Shown: positions 49,332-56,864 of the stretch, one piece after another
How positions within the stretch are numbered: the first letter of the stretch is position 1
Layout of the letters: each line of letters begins with the position of its first letter
Origin: a virus
DNA length: 58,079 bases
Virus record (IMG/VR): IMGVR_UViG_3300048823_000073
Span: 1 to 58,079 of that record
Reading direction: 5' to 3' (one strand)
Program-made: the position numbers and the translations under genes
The notes under the pieces: model-generated
Seen by the model: only the letters and a program-made list of their open reading frames with translations
Told to the model about the DNA's origin: nothing
Database searches by the model: none

Positions 49332-49544
49332 TTACTTACGTTTGGAGTAGCTGCCACTTTTTTCGGAAATCTTGCCCTTGCCCTCTTTGGCATTGCCTTT
49401 GGACCCAACCTTGCCGCCGCGCTTGAACGCCGGAGCGCCACCACCACCGGGAGCCCCCATTGTCATTGCATCGCCAGCAGCATCCGGGTCAACCGGGGGA
49501 GCTTTCGATTTGCCTGCATGTTTACCGCCAAATGGTTTCTTCAT
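49332..49544 (-). CDS. Small Gly/Lys-rich protein
   Basis: A 70-aa protein, M-K-K-P-F-G-G-K-H-A-G-K at the start and K-R-G-G-K-V-G-S-K-G-N-A-K-E-G-K later. ATG 49544 is preferred, with GAAAGAG upstream. Member of the basic small-protein cluster beside the portal gene. Function unknown. Confidence 0.55.
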   Translation of the reverse strand: MKKPFGGKHAGKSKAPPVDPDAAGDAMTMGAPGGGGAPAFKRGGKVGSKGNAKEGKGKISEKSGSYSKRK

Positions 49545-49562
49545 AATAATCACTCTTTCTCT

Positions 49563-51671
49563 CTAGTGTCCCCCAGCGATGCGCGTTCTCGGTCCCGTGT
49601 CCTGGGTGACATTGGACCCTGGTTGATTCCCCTGAGCTTGCTGGGCTTGGTCCCCGCCTTGCGAATGCCCAACTTGACCCTGCTGCTGGGCCGTCTGCTG
49701 CGCCTGCTTCTGCTGGGCTTCCATCTGGTCGTCTGTGGGCACGATCTGCTCGCCAGGGAGCCCGAGCGTATCCGCCACCGGCCTTAGTATGGCTGCGCGA
49801 CCTTTCGGCCCGATAATGCCCATGTCGATCGGGTTCGCCGTAGCCGCCAAGAACTCCAATTGACGGGAGCGCTCGGTTTCCTTCTGGATCGCGACACCGA
49901 CGCCCGAAACTTGAATTTCCTCTTCGCCCGTCAAAAGCTGCGAGTCATCAGTCAGCATCACCATATCGTAGAGCCCGTGCAGCGCCGGGTCGATGACTTC
50001 TCGGTCAATGTTGGCTGCGACGGTCTGTAAAATCTTACTAGCATTGCTCATAAGCATCGAGAGCCCCGAGGCAGTGCGCCCCACGGCCCCCGCTTGGCCG
50101 CCGGTCATGTATCTGGGCACGGCGCTGTGCTCGTCGGCCATGTTCACAAACTGCGAATAAACCGTGAGAAGCTCTTGCGCATTGCTGTTGGGCTGAAAGA
50201 AGTTGATCGCGGGCTGCTGGTTGTTCCCCATCGGGTCGTTGCGCGTGTGCCAGCGCTTCCACGGGTATAGGTCTTCGCCATCTTCGTCGTCAGACAATCT
50301 ATCGTCGTTGACTTCAACCTGCGGCCCCGAGGCCATCGCCATGTTGTTGACCAATGCCCGGAGCGCCGAATTGGAGGCGTCTTGGATGTCCGCAAGGATA
50401 TCGGGGAGCCCGTTTCCAACTGGCGTTCCGGGCACCTTCTCAAAGCTCGTCACATAATATTGGTGACGCTTGCGTGGGGAAGGCGCAAGTTGAGCTTTGA
50501 TAACGTAGGAGCCAATCAACCACGCATTGATGAAATAGTCCCGCACAGGGTCGTCTATTACCTCTGGAGGTAACCCGTAGTCCAGTAGCATCATGCCCTG
50601 GACAGTACCTTGGAACTCCAGACAGTTGATCAATCCCGATCGGTTCATTCGCGGGTCTTCCCGGCTCTCATAGACCGCTCTGGAAGAGTCCGTTATATCC
50701 CAATCATCACTTATCCCGCCGGTCCCATAGCTCGAAAGCACTTCACGAACCGCGTCGTGATTGTACCCGGGCAGGTCGAGAAGATCATTCAATTCCGACC
50801 GTGTAAGCCGGATACGCTCGATGCAGTTCGCGTTCTCGATGTCGGATACGCCTGGCGTCCAGTAAAGATCAAAAGGCGAAACTCTTTGCCAACAGAGCTT
50901 GGGAGTATCTGTCGAGACCGCTTTGGGGGGTGCCCCGGGCTTGTCGCTTTTCCAAACAACCTCGGGGAGTATCCGAACAGTCGGCCCCTTGATGGCGGCA
51001 TACGGGAAAAGTGGCAAATCAACAATGAACTCGGCTAGGGCTTTATAGAACCCGCCCTCGGTCAAAATCTCATCGAGCTTCTCTTCGGCAATGCGAGCCT
51101 GCTCGGCCGCTTTCTTCTTCGCAGCCTGGCGCGCGGCCTCCGTGAGCATCGTGAACCTATCACGAATTGCGCCAGGATCGGCTGGCTGCCCCGCCTGCAT
51201 CGCACCCGTTATTTCCGAGTCAATAAGCTGTTGTATGGCTGTATGAATTGCCTGCGGCAATTTGGGGTCTTGATCCGGCTTAAGCCCCCATGGGCGATCT
51301 GTCCCCAGATAAACATCACGTAAGAGCGAACTGGCGCCACGCGACTTGATCGCCGTGATCCGCGCGAAAATCTCCGAGCCGCCAAACTTGCGTATCTCAC
51401 GAAGCTGATCCGGATCGTATTGTCCGTTGAATGATCGCATCGCACGCAGCAAGCGCTCCGCCCAACCGGACAGCGGATTGTCCCGATGGAGGCGCATAAG
51501 CTCGTATTGCGATCTGATGTACCCCGCGAGCCGGTCGATATCTGTGGGGGTGTAAGTCTGTGCGCGCGCGGAAGCTGCCGCTTGGGCGGCCGCTTTATCC
51601 ATGTCCGCATTGGACATAGCTCTTAATATGCCACCACTTGGGATTGCTTGCGGCATTGAATTGGTGTACAC
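49563..51671 (-). CDS. Portal protein (P22-type)
   Basis: A 702-aa protein whose size, helical layout and place beside terminase fit podovirus (P22-like) portals. Seen: a K-F-G-G-S-E-I-F-A-R-I-T segment near 90, a long alpha/beta core with W-R-K-S-D-like regions, and a Gln-rich C-terminal tail (Q-K-Q-A-Q-Q-T-A-Q-Q-Q-G-Q) such as forms the P22 portal barrel. The start may be GTG 51671, ATG 51656 or ATG 51617. A palindrome copy (50557) is read through. Confidence 0.8.
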   Translation of the reverse strand: MYTNSMPQAIPSGGILRAMSNADMDKAAAQAAASARAQTYTPTDIDRLAGYIRSQYELMRLHRDNPLSGWAERLLRAMRSFNGQYDPDQLREIRKFGGSEIFARITAIKSRGASSLLRDVYLGTDRPWGLKPDQDPKLPQAIHTAIQQLIDSEITGAMQAGQPADPGAIRDRFTMLTEAARQAAKKKAAEQARIAEEKLDEILTEGGFYKALAEFIVDLPLFPYAAIKGPTVRILPEVVWKSDKPGAPPKAVSTDTPKLCWQRVSPFDLYWTPGVSDIENANCIERIRLTRSELNDLLDLPGYNHDAVREVLSSYGTGGISDDWDITDSSRAVYESREDPRMNRSGLINCLEFQGTVQGMMLLDYGLPPEVIDDPVRDYFINAWLIGSYVIKAQLAPSPRKRHQYYVTSFEKVPGTPVGNGLPDILADIQDASNSALRALVNNMAMASGPQVEVNDDRLSDDEDGEDLYPWKRWHTRNDPMGNNQQPAINFFQPNSNAQELLTVYSQFVNMADEHSAVPRYMTGGQAGAVGRTASGLSMLMSNASKILQTVAANIDREVIDPALHGLYDMVMLTDDSQLLTGEEEIQVSGVGVAIQKETERSRQLEFLAATANPIDMGIIGPKGRAAILRPVADTLGLPGEQIVPTDDQMEAQQKQAQQTAQQQGQVGHSQGGDQAQQAQGNQPGSNVTQDTGPRTRIAGGH
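50557..50574. repeat. Dispersed palindrome copy inside portal gene (50557)
   Basis: ATTACCTCTGGAGGTAAC, read on the minus strand as L-P-P-E-V. Confidence 0.9.
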
Positions 51672-51673
51672 CC

Positions 51674-51691
51674 GTTACCAGCGAAGGTAAC
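51674..51691. repeat. Palindrome copy in portal-terminase divergent gap (51674)
   Basis: GTTACCAGCGAAGGTAAC in the 62-base gap between the divergent portal and terminase genes, three bases from the portal GTG start. A good candidate to control both transcripts. Confidence 0.9.
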
Positions 51692-51733
51692 TAGCCTTAT
51701 AGAAACTTGTAGTGGCATTGTCAAGAGAGTAAC

Positions 51734-52198
51734 ATGGCGACCCCCCAAGATACTGCTACTCCCCAAGAAAAGCTGCGCATGTTCATCACGGACCTTGCGC
51801 AAGACATCGTTCCCTTAGAGGAACTCTTGGTCAAGTACAGTTACTCGATCGGCTTTTTCACCCGTGTAAATGCGCTTCCGGCTTTCCAAAAACGTCTCTC
51901 CGAAGAGCGGACGGCGTGGCTGGCTGTAGACAACAGAGCGAAGCGCGTCAAATTCCAGGCTGGCGCAGCGGTAGAAAACCTTCTCCCGGAATTAGGCGGC
52001 ATGTTCCTCGACAGAACGCTACCCGCAAGGGATCGTCTCGAAGCAATCAAGCATCTGTCCAAGCTTGCGGAGTTTGGCGGGGATAAAGCGGCAACGGGCG
52101 GCGAGAGTGTCAGCATCATAATCAATCTGGGAGAGGACAAGAAGCTGGCGTTCTCCCATGCCTTGCCTGAAAAGGTAATAGAGCATTCCGATGCCTAA
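51734..52198 (+). CDS. terS: Terminase small subunit-like protein
   Basis: A 154-aa protein. Placement immediately before the large terminase, a helical N-terminal DNA-binding-like region (V-K-Y-S-Y-S-I-G-F-F-T-R-V) and a coiled mid-region support a small terminase. Sequence-level identification is moderate. GAGAGTAAC precedes ATG 51734. Overlaps the large subunit start by eight bases. Confidence 0.65.
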   Translation: MATPQDTATPQEKLRMFITDLAQDIVPLEELLVKYSYSIGFFTRVNALPAFQKRLSEERTAWLAVDNRAKRVKFQAGAAVENLLPELGGMFLDRTLPARDRLEAIKHLSKLAEFGGDKAATGGESVSIIINLGEDKKLAFSHALPEKVIEHSDA

Positions 52199-53636
52199 CA
52201 TAAACTACACGGCGTCGCCCACTTGCGCAAAATTTATGAAATCCGAGAGCTTCGGACGGCTCATCGCAGGGCCGGTCGGCAGTGGCAAGACGACTTCGAC
52301 AATCATGGAACTGATACGGCGCTCGTGTGAGCAAACGCCCGGCAAGGACGGCCTGCGCCACACAAGATTTGCAATCGTCCGGCAGACACTCTCGCAGTTG
52401 CGCCAGACCGTCTTGAAAGACATTCAAGACACCCTAGGCAACGCGGCAGACTGGCGCGTCTCCGAGAGCACTGTCTACGTCTCCATGGGGGATGTTCGAT
52501 CGGAATGGCTGCTTTTGCCCCTTGAAGACATCCAAGACCAGAGACGGTTGCTCTCGTCGCAGCTCACAGGGGCGTGGATTTCGGAAGCGATCGAGATCGA
52601 CGTAAACCTAGTCGCTGCAATCTCCGGCCGGTGCGGGCGCTATCCCTCCGGCAACATGGGCGTGCCGACATGGTTCGGGATGCTGGCCGACACGAACATG
52701 CCCAGCGAGGGAAGCCCCTGGTGGCAGTTCATGATCGCAGCGCCGGTAGATTGGCAGATGTTCTATCAGCCAAGTGGCTTAAGCTCGCTGGCCGAAAACC
52801 TCAATCATCTCGTCCAGACCCCCGAAACGCTAAAACTCCCGATCGACCATCCCGATCGAATTGCCCAAGGCCGCAAATATTACGAGCGCTTGGAGCGCAA
52901 CAACAATGCGGATTGGGTGCAGCGCTATGTGCATGCGAAGTTCGGGTCTGACCCTTCGGGCTCCGCAGTATTTCGGGCGTCGTTCAAACGCTCATATCAT
53001 GTGGTGGACAAGCTGGAACCCGTACCGGGCAGGCTTTTGGTTGTCGGACAGGATTTCGGACGTGACCCTTGGGCGATCATCACGCAGCTCGATCACCGTG
53101 GGAGGTTCTTAGTTCTCGAAGAAGTTCCCGCCGATGATATTGGGCTCCAGCAGCACATTCGCGGAGGTCTTCGTCCGGCACTCTTCCAAGAACGCTACCT
53201 CAACCGGCCCGTCATCATCGTGGGCGACCCAGCGGGCATATCGAAAAACTCGCATTACGAAGAGAACAGCTTCGACCTGCTCAAAGCAGAAGGTCTTCAC
53301 GCGATGCCCGCCCAAACGAACCGGCTGGAGCCCCGGCTGCGCGCCGTGGAGCATTTTATGCTGGGACAGGTGCAGGGCGACCCTATGTTTGTGATCGACG
53401 GGCAGCGGTGCCCGAAGTTGGTCCAAGCGCTCGATGGCGGCTATCGCTTCGGACACACGAAAGTCGGGGAGAAAAAGCCTTCGCCGGACAAAAATTCATT
53501 CTCCCACATAGCTGATGCTCTCCAATATTCAGCCCTCGGCTGTAGTGGGGAGATGCACGGCTATCTAGTGGGGCGCGTCATGAACAAAGGTAAGGAGCGC
53601 CGCCGCCCGCAATTCAGCTCTCGCGCGTGGACTTGA
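52191..53636 (+). CDS. terL: Terminase large subunit
   Basis: A 481-aa protein. Walker A G-P-V-G-S-G-K-T-T at residues about 27-35; Walker B-like G-A-W-I-S-E-A; nuclease motifs G-Q-D-F-G-R-D-P near 287, I-I-V-G-D-P-A-G near 340 and H-I-A-D-A-L near 440 with Asp residues. This is the packaging motor ATPase/nuclease. It packages DNA through the portal; headful or cos use cannot be told from sequence. Its 3' end is overlapped antisense by an HNH gene. Confidence 0.9.
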   Translation: MPNINYTASPTCAKFMKSESFGRLIAGPVGSGKTTSTIMELIRRSCEQTPGKDGLRHTRFAIVRQTLSQLRQTVLKDIQDTLGNAADWRVSESTVYVSMGDVRSEWLLLPLEDIQDQRRLLSSQLTGAWISEAIEIDVNLVAAISGRCGRYPSGNMGVPTWFGMLADTNMPSEGSPWWQFMIAAPVDWQMFYQPSGLSSLAENLNHLVQTPETLKLPIDHPDRIAQGRKYYERLERNNNADWVQRYVHAKFGSDPSGSAVFRASFKRSYHVVDKLEPVPGRLLVVGQDFGRDPWAIITQLDHRGRFLVLEEVPADDIGLQQHIRGGLRPALFQERYLNRPVIIVGDPAGISKNSHYEENSFDLLKAEGLHAMPAQTNRLEPRLRAVEHFMLGQVQGDPMFVIDGQRCPKLVQALDGGYRFGHTKVGEKKPSPDKNSFSHIADALQYSALGCSGEMHGYLVGRVMNKGKERRRPQFSSRAWT

Positions 53637-53927
53637 TCTCTTACGCGACTGGTTCACTTCCCGCGTGACCGCTTCTAAGTGATCCGGGCACACGCACAAA
53701 CTAAAGTGGCAATTGTGATCGCGGTGATGGCCGGGCGGGCAGGGCTTCTTCCCAAGGACATCATGCGAGAACCGATGCGCCCGAACGCTCTTACTCTTAT
53801 ATGAGAACGTGCCATACCACTTTTTATTCCCCCGGCCCCGGCTTCGCGCGCCGGTCCAGAACCAGCATCCGTTGGGGAGGATATCGACGAAACTCATGAA
53901 ACGTGCAATGTCAGCCTCGTCGCACAT
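53565..53927 (-). CDS. HNH homing endonuclease overlapping terminase end
   Basis: A 120-aa protein. The pattern G-C-W-F-W-T-G near residue 20, Y-G-T-F-S-Y near 39, A-H-R-F, then H-H-R-D-H-N-C and C-P-D-H-L-E-A-V-T is the HNH_3-type endonuclease order with H-x-D-H and a following C/H pair. Its 3' end overlaps the last 72 bases of terL on the other strand. HNH enzymes beside terminase can be homing or packaging helpers. Confidence 0.8.
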   Translation of the reverse strand: MCDEADIARFMSFVDILPNGCWFWTGARSRGRGNKKWYGTFSYKSKSVRAHRFSHDVLGKKPCPPGHHRDHNCHFSLCVCPDHLEAVTREVNQSRKRSSPRARAELRAAALLTFVHDAPH

Positions 53928-53995
53928 TATTTAAACCACTCCATAATGTGAAAGACGATAACATAGGCCATCGCCAAGCATACAGCATACTCCAC
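53927..53995 (-). CDS. 22-aa membrane micro-peptide
   Basis: GTG 53995 overlaps the upstream TAG and has a consensus GGAGG seven bases before; the stop overlaps the next start (TAATG). The peptide is one hydrophobic helix (C-L-A-M-A-Y-V-I-V-F-H-I-M). The neat overlaps on both sides suggest a real micro-gene. Confidence 0.5.
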   Translation of the reverse strand: MEYAVCLAMAYVIVFHIMEWFK

Positions 53996-54465
53996 TATGC
54001 AACCTCCACACGCGCAGCCACGGGGGCATTGGGCTGATCTTGGTATTTCCCGCGATAAGGGAGTATCGTAGGATGATCTAGCCACTCGAACTTGACCTGG
54101 CACAATGGGGCTCCAGCCTCAAATTCTATGCGGTAGCCCCCGTGGTTCACTAGCTCGACCGTCAACCACCCTTCCCATCCCGGATCGAGATGCGTGTTAA
54201 AGACGCTCATGAACGCGCGTGCGTGCGTAGATTTGTCCATCACAGACCCGCAAATATTATCGGGCAGGACGAACCGCTCCATTGTGCTCGCAAGCGCCGC
54301 CTCACCCGAAAGCAAGACCAAATCCTGCGCTATCCGGCAATCATACGAACATGCCGAAAGCCCGAATGACCGGCCCCCAACGACACCGCGCTCCACGAAG
54401 GGGGATATGAGGGGCCAATCCCCTTGCGCCAAACGCCGGATGGTTTGTGCTGAAAGCACACTCAT
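53995..54465 (-). CDS. dcd: dCTP deaminase/dUTPase-family protein
   Basis: A 156-aa protein. M-S-V-L-S-A-Q-T-I at the start, C-S-Y-D-C-R-I, D-K-S-T-H-A-R, N-T-H-L-D-P-G-W-E-G-W-L-T-V-E-L-V-N and G-K-Y-Q-D-Q near the end are the dCTP deaminase (Dcd) order, including a catalytic-type Glu after the D-P-G-W. It would convert dCTP towards dUTP, shifting the pyrimidine pool for phage DNA synthesis. ATG 54465 fits the family start and GGGGGTGAC upstream. Confidence 0.8.
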   Translation of the reverse strand: MSVLSAQTIRRLAQGDWPLISPFVERGVVGGRSFGLSACSYDCRIAQDLVLLSGEAALASTMERFVLPDNICGSVMDKSTHARAFMSVFNTHLDPGWEGWLTVELVNHGGYRIEFEAGAPLCQVKFEWLDHPTILPYRGKYQDQPNAPVAARVEVA

Positions 54466-54481
54466 GTCACCCCCCCAAAAA

Positions 54482-54499
54482 GTTACTTCCAAAGGTACT
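54482..54499. repeat. Dispersed palindrome copy (54482)
   Basis: GTTACTTCCAAAGGTACT between the dcd gene and the upstream micro-membrane gene. Confidence 0.75.
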
Positions 54500-54592
54500 T
54501 TAATTCCAAAGATCGTAAGCGAAAATAAAGGTGCTGGCCCGAACCCAGACGAGCCACTCCACTACGAGGAGGGTGCAGATCCGGAACTTCAT
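54500..54592 (-). CDS. 30-aa membrane micro-peptide
   Basis: M-K-F-R-I-C-T-L-L-V-V-E-W-L-V-W-V, then a polar end. It overlaps the upstream stop by ATGA. Below usual gene-calling length, so moderate confidence. Confidence 0.45.
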   Translation of the reverse strand: MKFRICTLLVVEWLVWVRASTFIFAYDLWN

Positions 54593-54876
54593 GCTGGTTC
54601 ATCCTCTAAAGCTGGCCGGGGCACATCTCGATTGGTTTGCCGATGTAATGCGTCATGCTGCGCCTGCGCCAAAGCGGAAATGAGCCCGATTGTATTGTGG
54701 GATGATAAATCCCAACCAATCTCTCTGCCCGGCGTGATGTAGGCTACTGCAACGGCGACATATTCCCCGCGCATAGCCTCCGCCAAAGCCCCCCTCAAAA
54801 TCCTAACTACTTCCTCGTCGGGTTCACCAGGCGGTAGGGCGGCGCCGCCATAAATAGCCACAATATTGTCGTTCAT
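54589..54876 (-). CDS. Small phage protein, paralogue of gene at 22919
   Basis: A 95-aa protein with L-R-G-A-L-A-E-A-M-R-G-E-Y-V-A-V-A-V-A-Y and G-W-D-L-S-S-H-N, then L-I-S-A-L-A-Q. The layout matches the 86-aa protein at 22919-23179, suggesting two members of one family in this genome. The gene is coupled to its neighbours by ATGA overlaps. Function unknown. Confidence 0.65.
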   Translation of the reverse strand: MNDNIVAIYGGAALPPGEPDEEVVRILRGALAEAMRGEYVAVAVAYITPGREIGWDLSSHNTIGLISALAQAQHDALHRQTNRDVPRPALEDEPA

Positions 54877-54998
54877 GGGTGCTCACCCCACCAGTTCAAA
54901 TATGTCTTGGCGTAAGTCTTCGCCAACCAAATGATCGCCCAGCCAATGAACACGGCCATGACCGCAGACAGAGCCAACTCACCCCAAAAATTCTTCAT
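54873..54998 (-). CDS. 41-aa membrane micro-protein
   Basis: One long hydrophobic helix (L-A-L-S-A-V-M-A-V-F-I-G-W-A-I-I-W-L-A). Its ribosome site GGAGGTAAT is the arm of the palindrome at 54999. It overlaps the next gene by ATGA. Function unknown; belongs to the micro-membrane set. Confidence 0.6.
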   Translation of the reverse strand: MKNFWGELALSAVMAVFIGWAIIWLAKTYAKTYLNWWGEHP

Positions 54999-55016
54999 AT
55001 TACCTCCAAAGGTAAC
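54999..55016. repeat. Palindrome copy used as RBS on the minus strand (54999)
   Basis: ATTACCTCCAAAGGTAAC. On the minus strand it reads GTTACCTTTGGAGGTAAT, directly followed by ATG 54998. Confidence 0.9.
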
Positions 55017-55280
55017 TTAGAGCGCTGCCAACTGTGTCGTCAGCGTCGCAATGTTATTGCTGATGATCACAATCGCGGCGTTGAGCATCGTCGCAGAGTC
55101 CGCCACCGAAAATGGCACCTGCTGTCCGATGTTCGTGGGCGTCGCGCCCGTGAGCAGACTGATCCCAACAATCTGCGCATTGTTGGCAACTGCCGATTGG
55201 AGCTGCGCTGCAAGCGTTTGGAGCGCTTGTATCTGCGCCGCGAGCTGCCCGGCCAGTATCCCTTGCGCGACCGTCGCCAT
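55017..55280 (-). CDS. Helical hypothetical protein
   Basis: An 87-aa protein with two Ala/Gln/Leu-rich helices (A-Q-I-Q-A-L-Q-T-L-A-A-Q-L and I-I-S-N-N-I-A-T-L-T-T-Q-L) around a short beta region. Looks like a small virion or oligomeric helical protein. It ends next to a palindrome copy (54999). Confidence 0.6.
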   Translation of the reverse strand: MATVAQGILAGQLAAQIQALQTLAAQLQSAVANNAQIVGISLLTGATPTNIGQQVPFSVADSATMLNAAIVIISNNIATLTTQLAAL

Positions 55281-55585
55281 TAGCTGATCTCCTCGGGCAT
55301 GGCCTGGTTCTTACCGTCCGAGGTAACTGGCTCGTTCTTCCAGCTACGGGGCACGATGTTGATCTTGGTTGTCTGCCACGCACCAACAAACCTGAGATCG
55401 GGCACCATGCCCAGCGATATCCACAGCCGCCCGCTCCACAGCAACTTGATCCGTTCGCGCACGCTCAACTTAAGAAGCGTGTTGATCCCCACGAGCTGCC
55501 TGTCCTTCGGAGCATCCTCGGGGAACAGCGCCGATACCGGCTCTGCGTAACCAATCTTGATCTCGATATCTCCAATGTTCGCCAC
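55280..55585 (-). CDS. Hypothetical protein
   Basis: A 101-aa protein; the pattern I-G-D-I-E-I-K-I-G-Y and W-S-G-R-L-W-I-S-L-G suggests a small alpha/beta fold. A palindrome copy (55310-55327) is read as P-V-T-S-D-G-K. Its ends overlap both neighbours by one base. No family recognised. Confidence 0.6.
   Translation of the reverse strand: MANIGDIEIKIGYAEPVSALFPEDAPKDRQLVGINTLLKLSVRERIKLLWSGRLWISLGMVPDLRFVGAWQTTKINIVPRSWKNEPVTSDGKNQAMPEEIS
55310..55327. repeat. Dispersed palindrome copy in coding sequence (55310)
   Basis: CTTACCGTCCGAGGTAAC, read on the minus strand as V-T-S-D-G-K. Confidence 0.9.
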
Positions 55586-55860
55586 TACGCGCTCTCTTTC
55601 TCTAACTCGACTACTTTAAGTTTTCCGACTCTCATTGCTCCAACGCGACCCGGCTCAACGAACCAGCCCGCACCCTGCAAATTCAGGTCTTCCACACTCA
55701 CAAGCGGGTGTGACGTTCCACCCCCGCGCATGATCTTCACAAATCCATTCCCCCACCCCGCATACAGCTCCTCCCCCCGCCGGAACAATTTGCACTGACG
55801 ATAAACGCCCTTGCTACGGAGGATGCACTGCGCGTCTTCAATAATGTGGAAATAATCCAT
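55585..55860 (-). CDS. Hypothetical protein
   Basis: A 91-aa protein; ATG 55860 (M-D-Y-F-H-I-I-E-D-A) with GAGAG upstream is preferred over the longer frame that would run through two palindromes. Beta-rich with R-R-G-E-E-L-Y-A-G-W-G-N-G-F. No family recognised. Confidence 0.55.
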   Translation of the reverse strand: MDYFHIIEDAQCILRSKGVYRQCKLFRRGEELYAGWGNGFVKIMRGGGTSHPLVSVEDLNLQGAGWFVEPGRVGAMRVGKLKVVELEKESA

Positions 55861-55884
55861 CAAACTCTCATGTTGTCCTCTGAT

Positions 55885-55915
55885 GTTACTCTCTGAGGTT
55901 ACCTCAAGAGGTAAT
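55885..55915. repeat. Two overlapping palindrome copies at regulator 3' end
   Basis: GTTACTCTCTGAGGTTAC (55885-55902) and GTTACCTCAAGAGGTAAT (55898-55915) overlap by five bases, with centres 13 bp apart. They lie at the 3' end of the HTH regulator and before the next gene. The same five-base overlap occurs at 2935-2965. Confidence 0.9.
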
Positions 55916-56233
55916 CTCTTCATCGGCAGGAATAACATCTCCCCCTACAGGGTCGTAGTTATCAAAGGGAATGTTATCGTGCCGATTGCGCCGATTGTGC
56001 AGCAACCACTCAAGCACTTGATCCTCAAAATAATAGATCAAGCGTCCGACCTTCACATAATCTGGACCTGTCCTCTTGACCCGCCAGTCGTTAAGCGTGA
56101 ACGGCGATATCTCCAATAGCTTAGTGACTTCCAAGGGAGTGAGCAGGCGCATGCGTTCACGCAGATGACGCCCCAGCTCGTCGCCGTCCACGAGCGTTTG
56201 CACGCTCTCTTTCCCCTTTATTACGTTCGCCAT
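55904..56233 (-). CDS. AlpA-like HTH regulator, candidate palindrome-binding repressor
   Basis: A 109-aa protein. Residues about 27-80 are an AlpA/HTH_17-type domain: L-T-P-L-E-V-T-K-L-L-E-I-S-P-F-T-L-N-D-W-R, then V-G-R-L-I-Y-Y-F-E-D-Q-V-L-E-W-L-L. ATG 56233 follows GGAGTATAAG. It is next to a broken integrase, where temperate phages keep repressor or excisionase, and its promoter -35 lies inside a palindrome (56271). It is therefore the leading candidate to bind the genome-wide palindromes (inference). Confidence 0.75.
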   Translation of the reverse strand: MANVIKGKESVQTLVDGDELGRHLRERMRLLTPLEVTKLLEISPFTLNDWRVKRTGPDYVKVGRLIYYFEDQVLEWLLHNRRNRHDNIPFDNYDPVGGDVIPADEEITS

Positions 56234-56255
56234 CTTATACTCCCAATCTATACAC

Positions 56256-56288
56256 ACCATACACTATAAAGTTACCTTGTCAAGTAAT
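56256..56288 (-). promoter_or_regulatory. Promoter with palindrome operator for the HTH regulator
   Basis: On the minus strand TTGACA (56283-56278) lies in the centre of the palindrome copy ATTACTTGACAAGGTAAC (56288-56271). After 16 nt comes TATGGT (56261-56256). A protein bound to the palindrome would cover the -35 box, so autorepression of the regulator is likely. Confidence 0.6.
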
Positions 56289-56762
56289 AAAATGGTAATA
56301 ATCAGATAATAATTTGATCATAGTAATCTGCAAGTTGCTGGAGGGCAGCGCGATGCTCGGGGATGTAGCGAGTTCGGTTGTAGACACTCTCGATCGGATC
56401 GTGCAGGTGCGTGTGACCGAGCACGTTTTGATGCGGCGGGCCTCCGCATAGATCGTCATGAGGGTGGCGAGGGTTAGGGCGGGCAGCGCTGGACTATGGG
56501 AGCCCTCTCGAAAGGCGTTTCGGGCTTCCTGGGCCTTCTGACGGGCTTGGGCGAGACTTGTTTGGGGGTAGGTGCCTAGGGGGATGCGCTTGCGGGTGTG
56601 ACTGTGGGTTGTCAGCAGGCTCCAGATCGGATCGTGGTGCGAAGCGCGGAGCACTAAGCCGGGGCACGCCCCGTCCCGGAGTTCTAAGCGGGCGCCTTGT
56701 GGGTTCTTGGCGAGGGCACGCGCGATCGAGGCGGTGATGAGGGGGGTTATGATCTTGGGCAT
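56280..56762 (-). pseudogene. int: Tyrosine integrase remnant, internally deleted
   Basis: The N-terminal about 105 residues match the DUF4102 arm-binding domain of P4-type integrases (M-P-K-I-I-T-P-L-I, G-L-V-L-R-A, I-P-L-G-T-Y-P). Translation then changes frame. In another frame, 56302-56445 encodes the C-terminal box V-L-G-H-T-H-L then S-V-Y-N-R-T-R-Y-I-P-E-H-R-A-A-L, with the active-type Tyr at 56380-56382. The catalytic middle (R, K, H-x-x-R) is missing, so no recombinase can be made. Confidence 0.8.
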
Positions 56763-56864
56763 TTGTGGGGGGTCTTTTGGGGATTTCAGGGGGTTAAAAG
56801 TTCTCAGATAGTGGAAGAGCACGTTTGGGCAGTTTTAAGGGGTGTTTGGTTGGATTTCAAGGGG

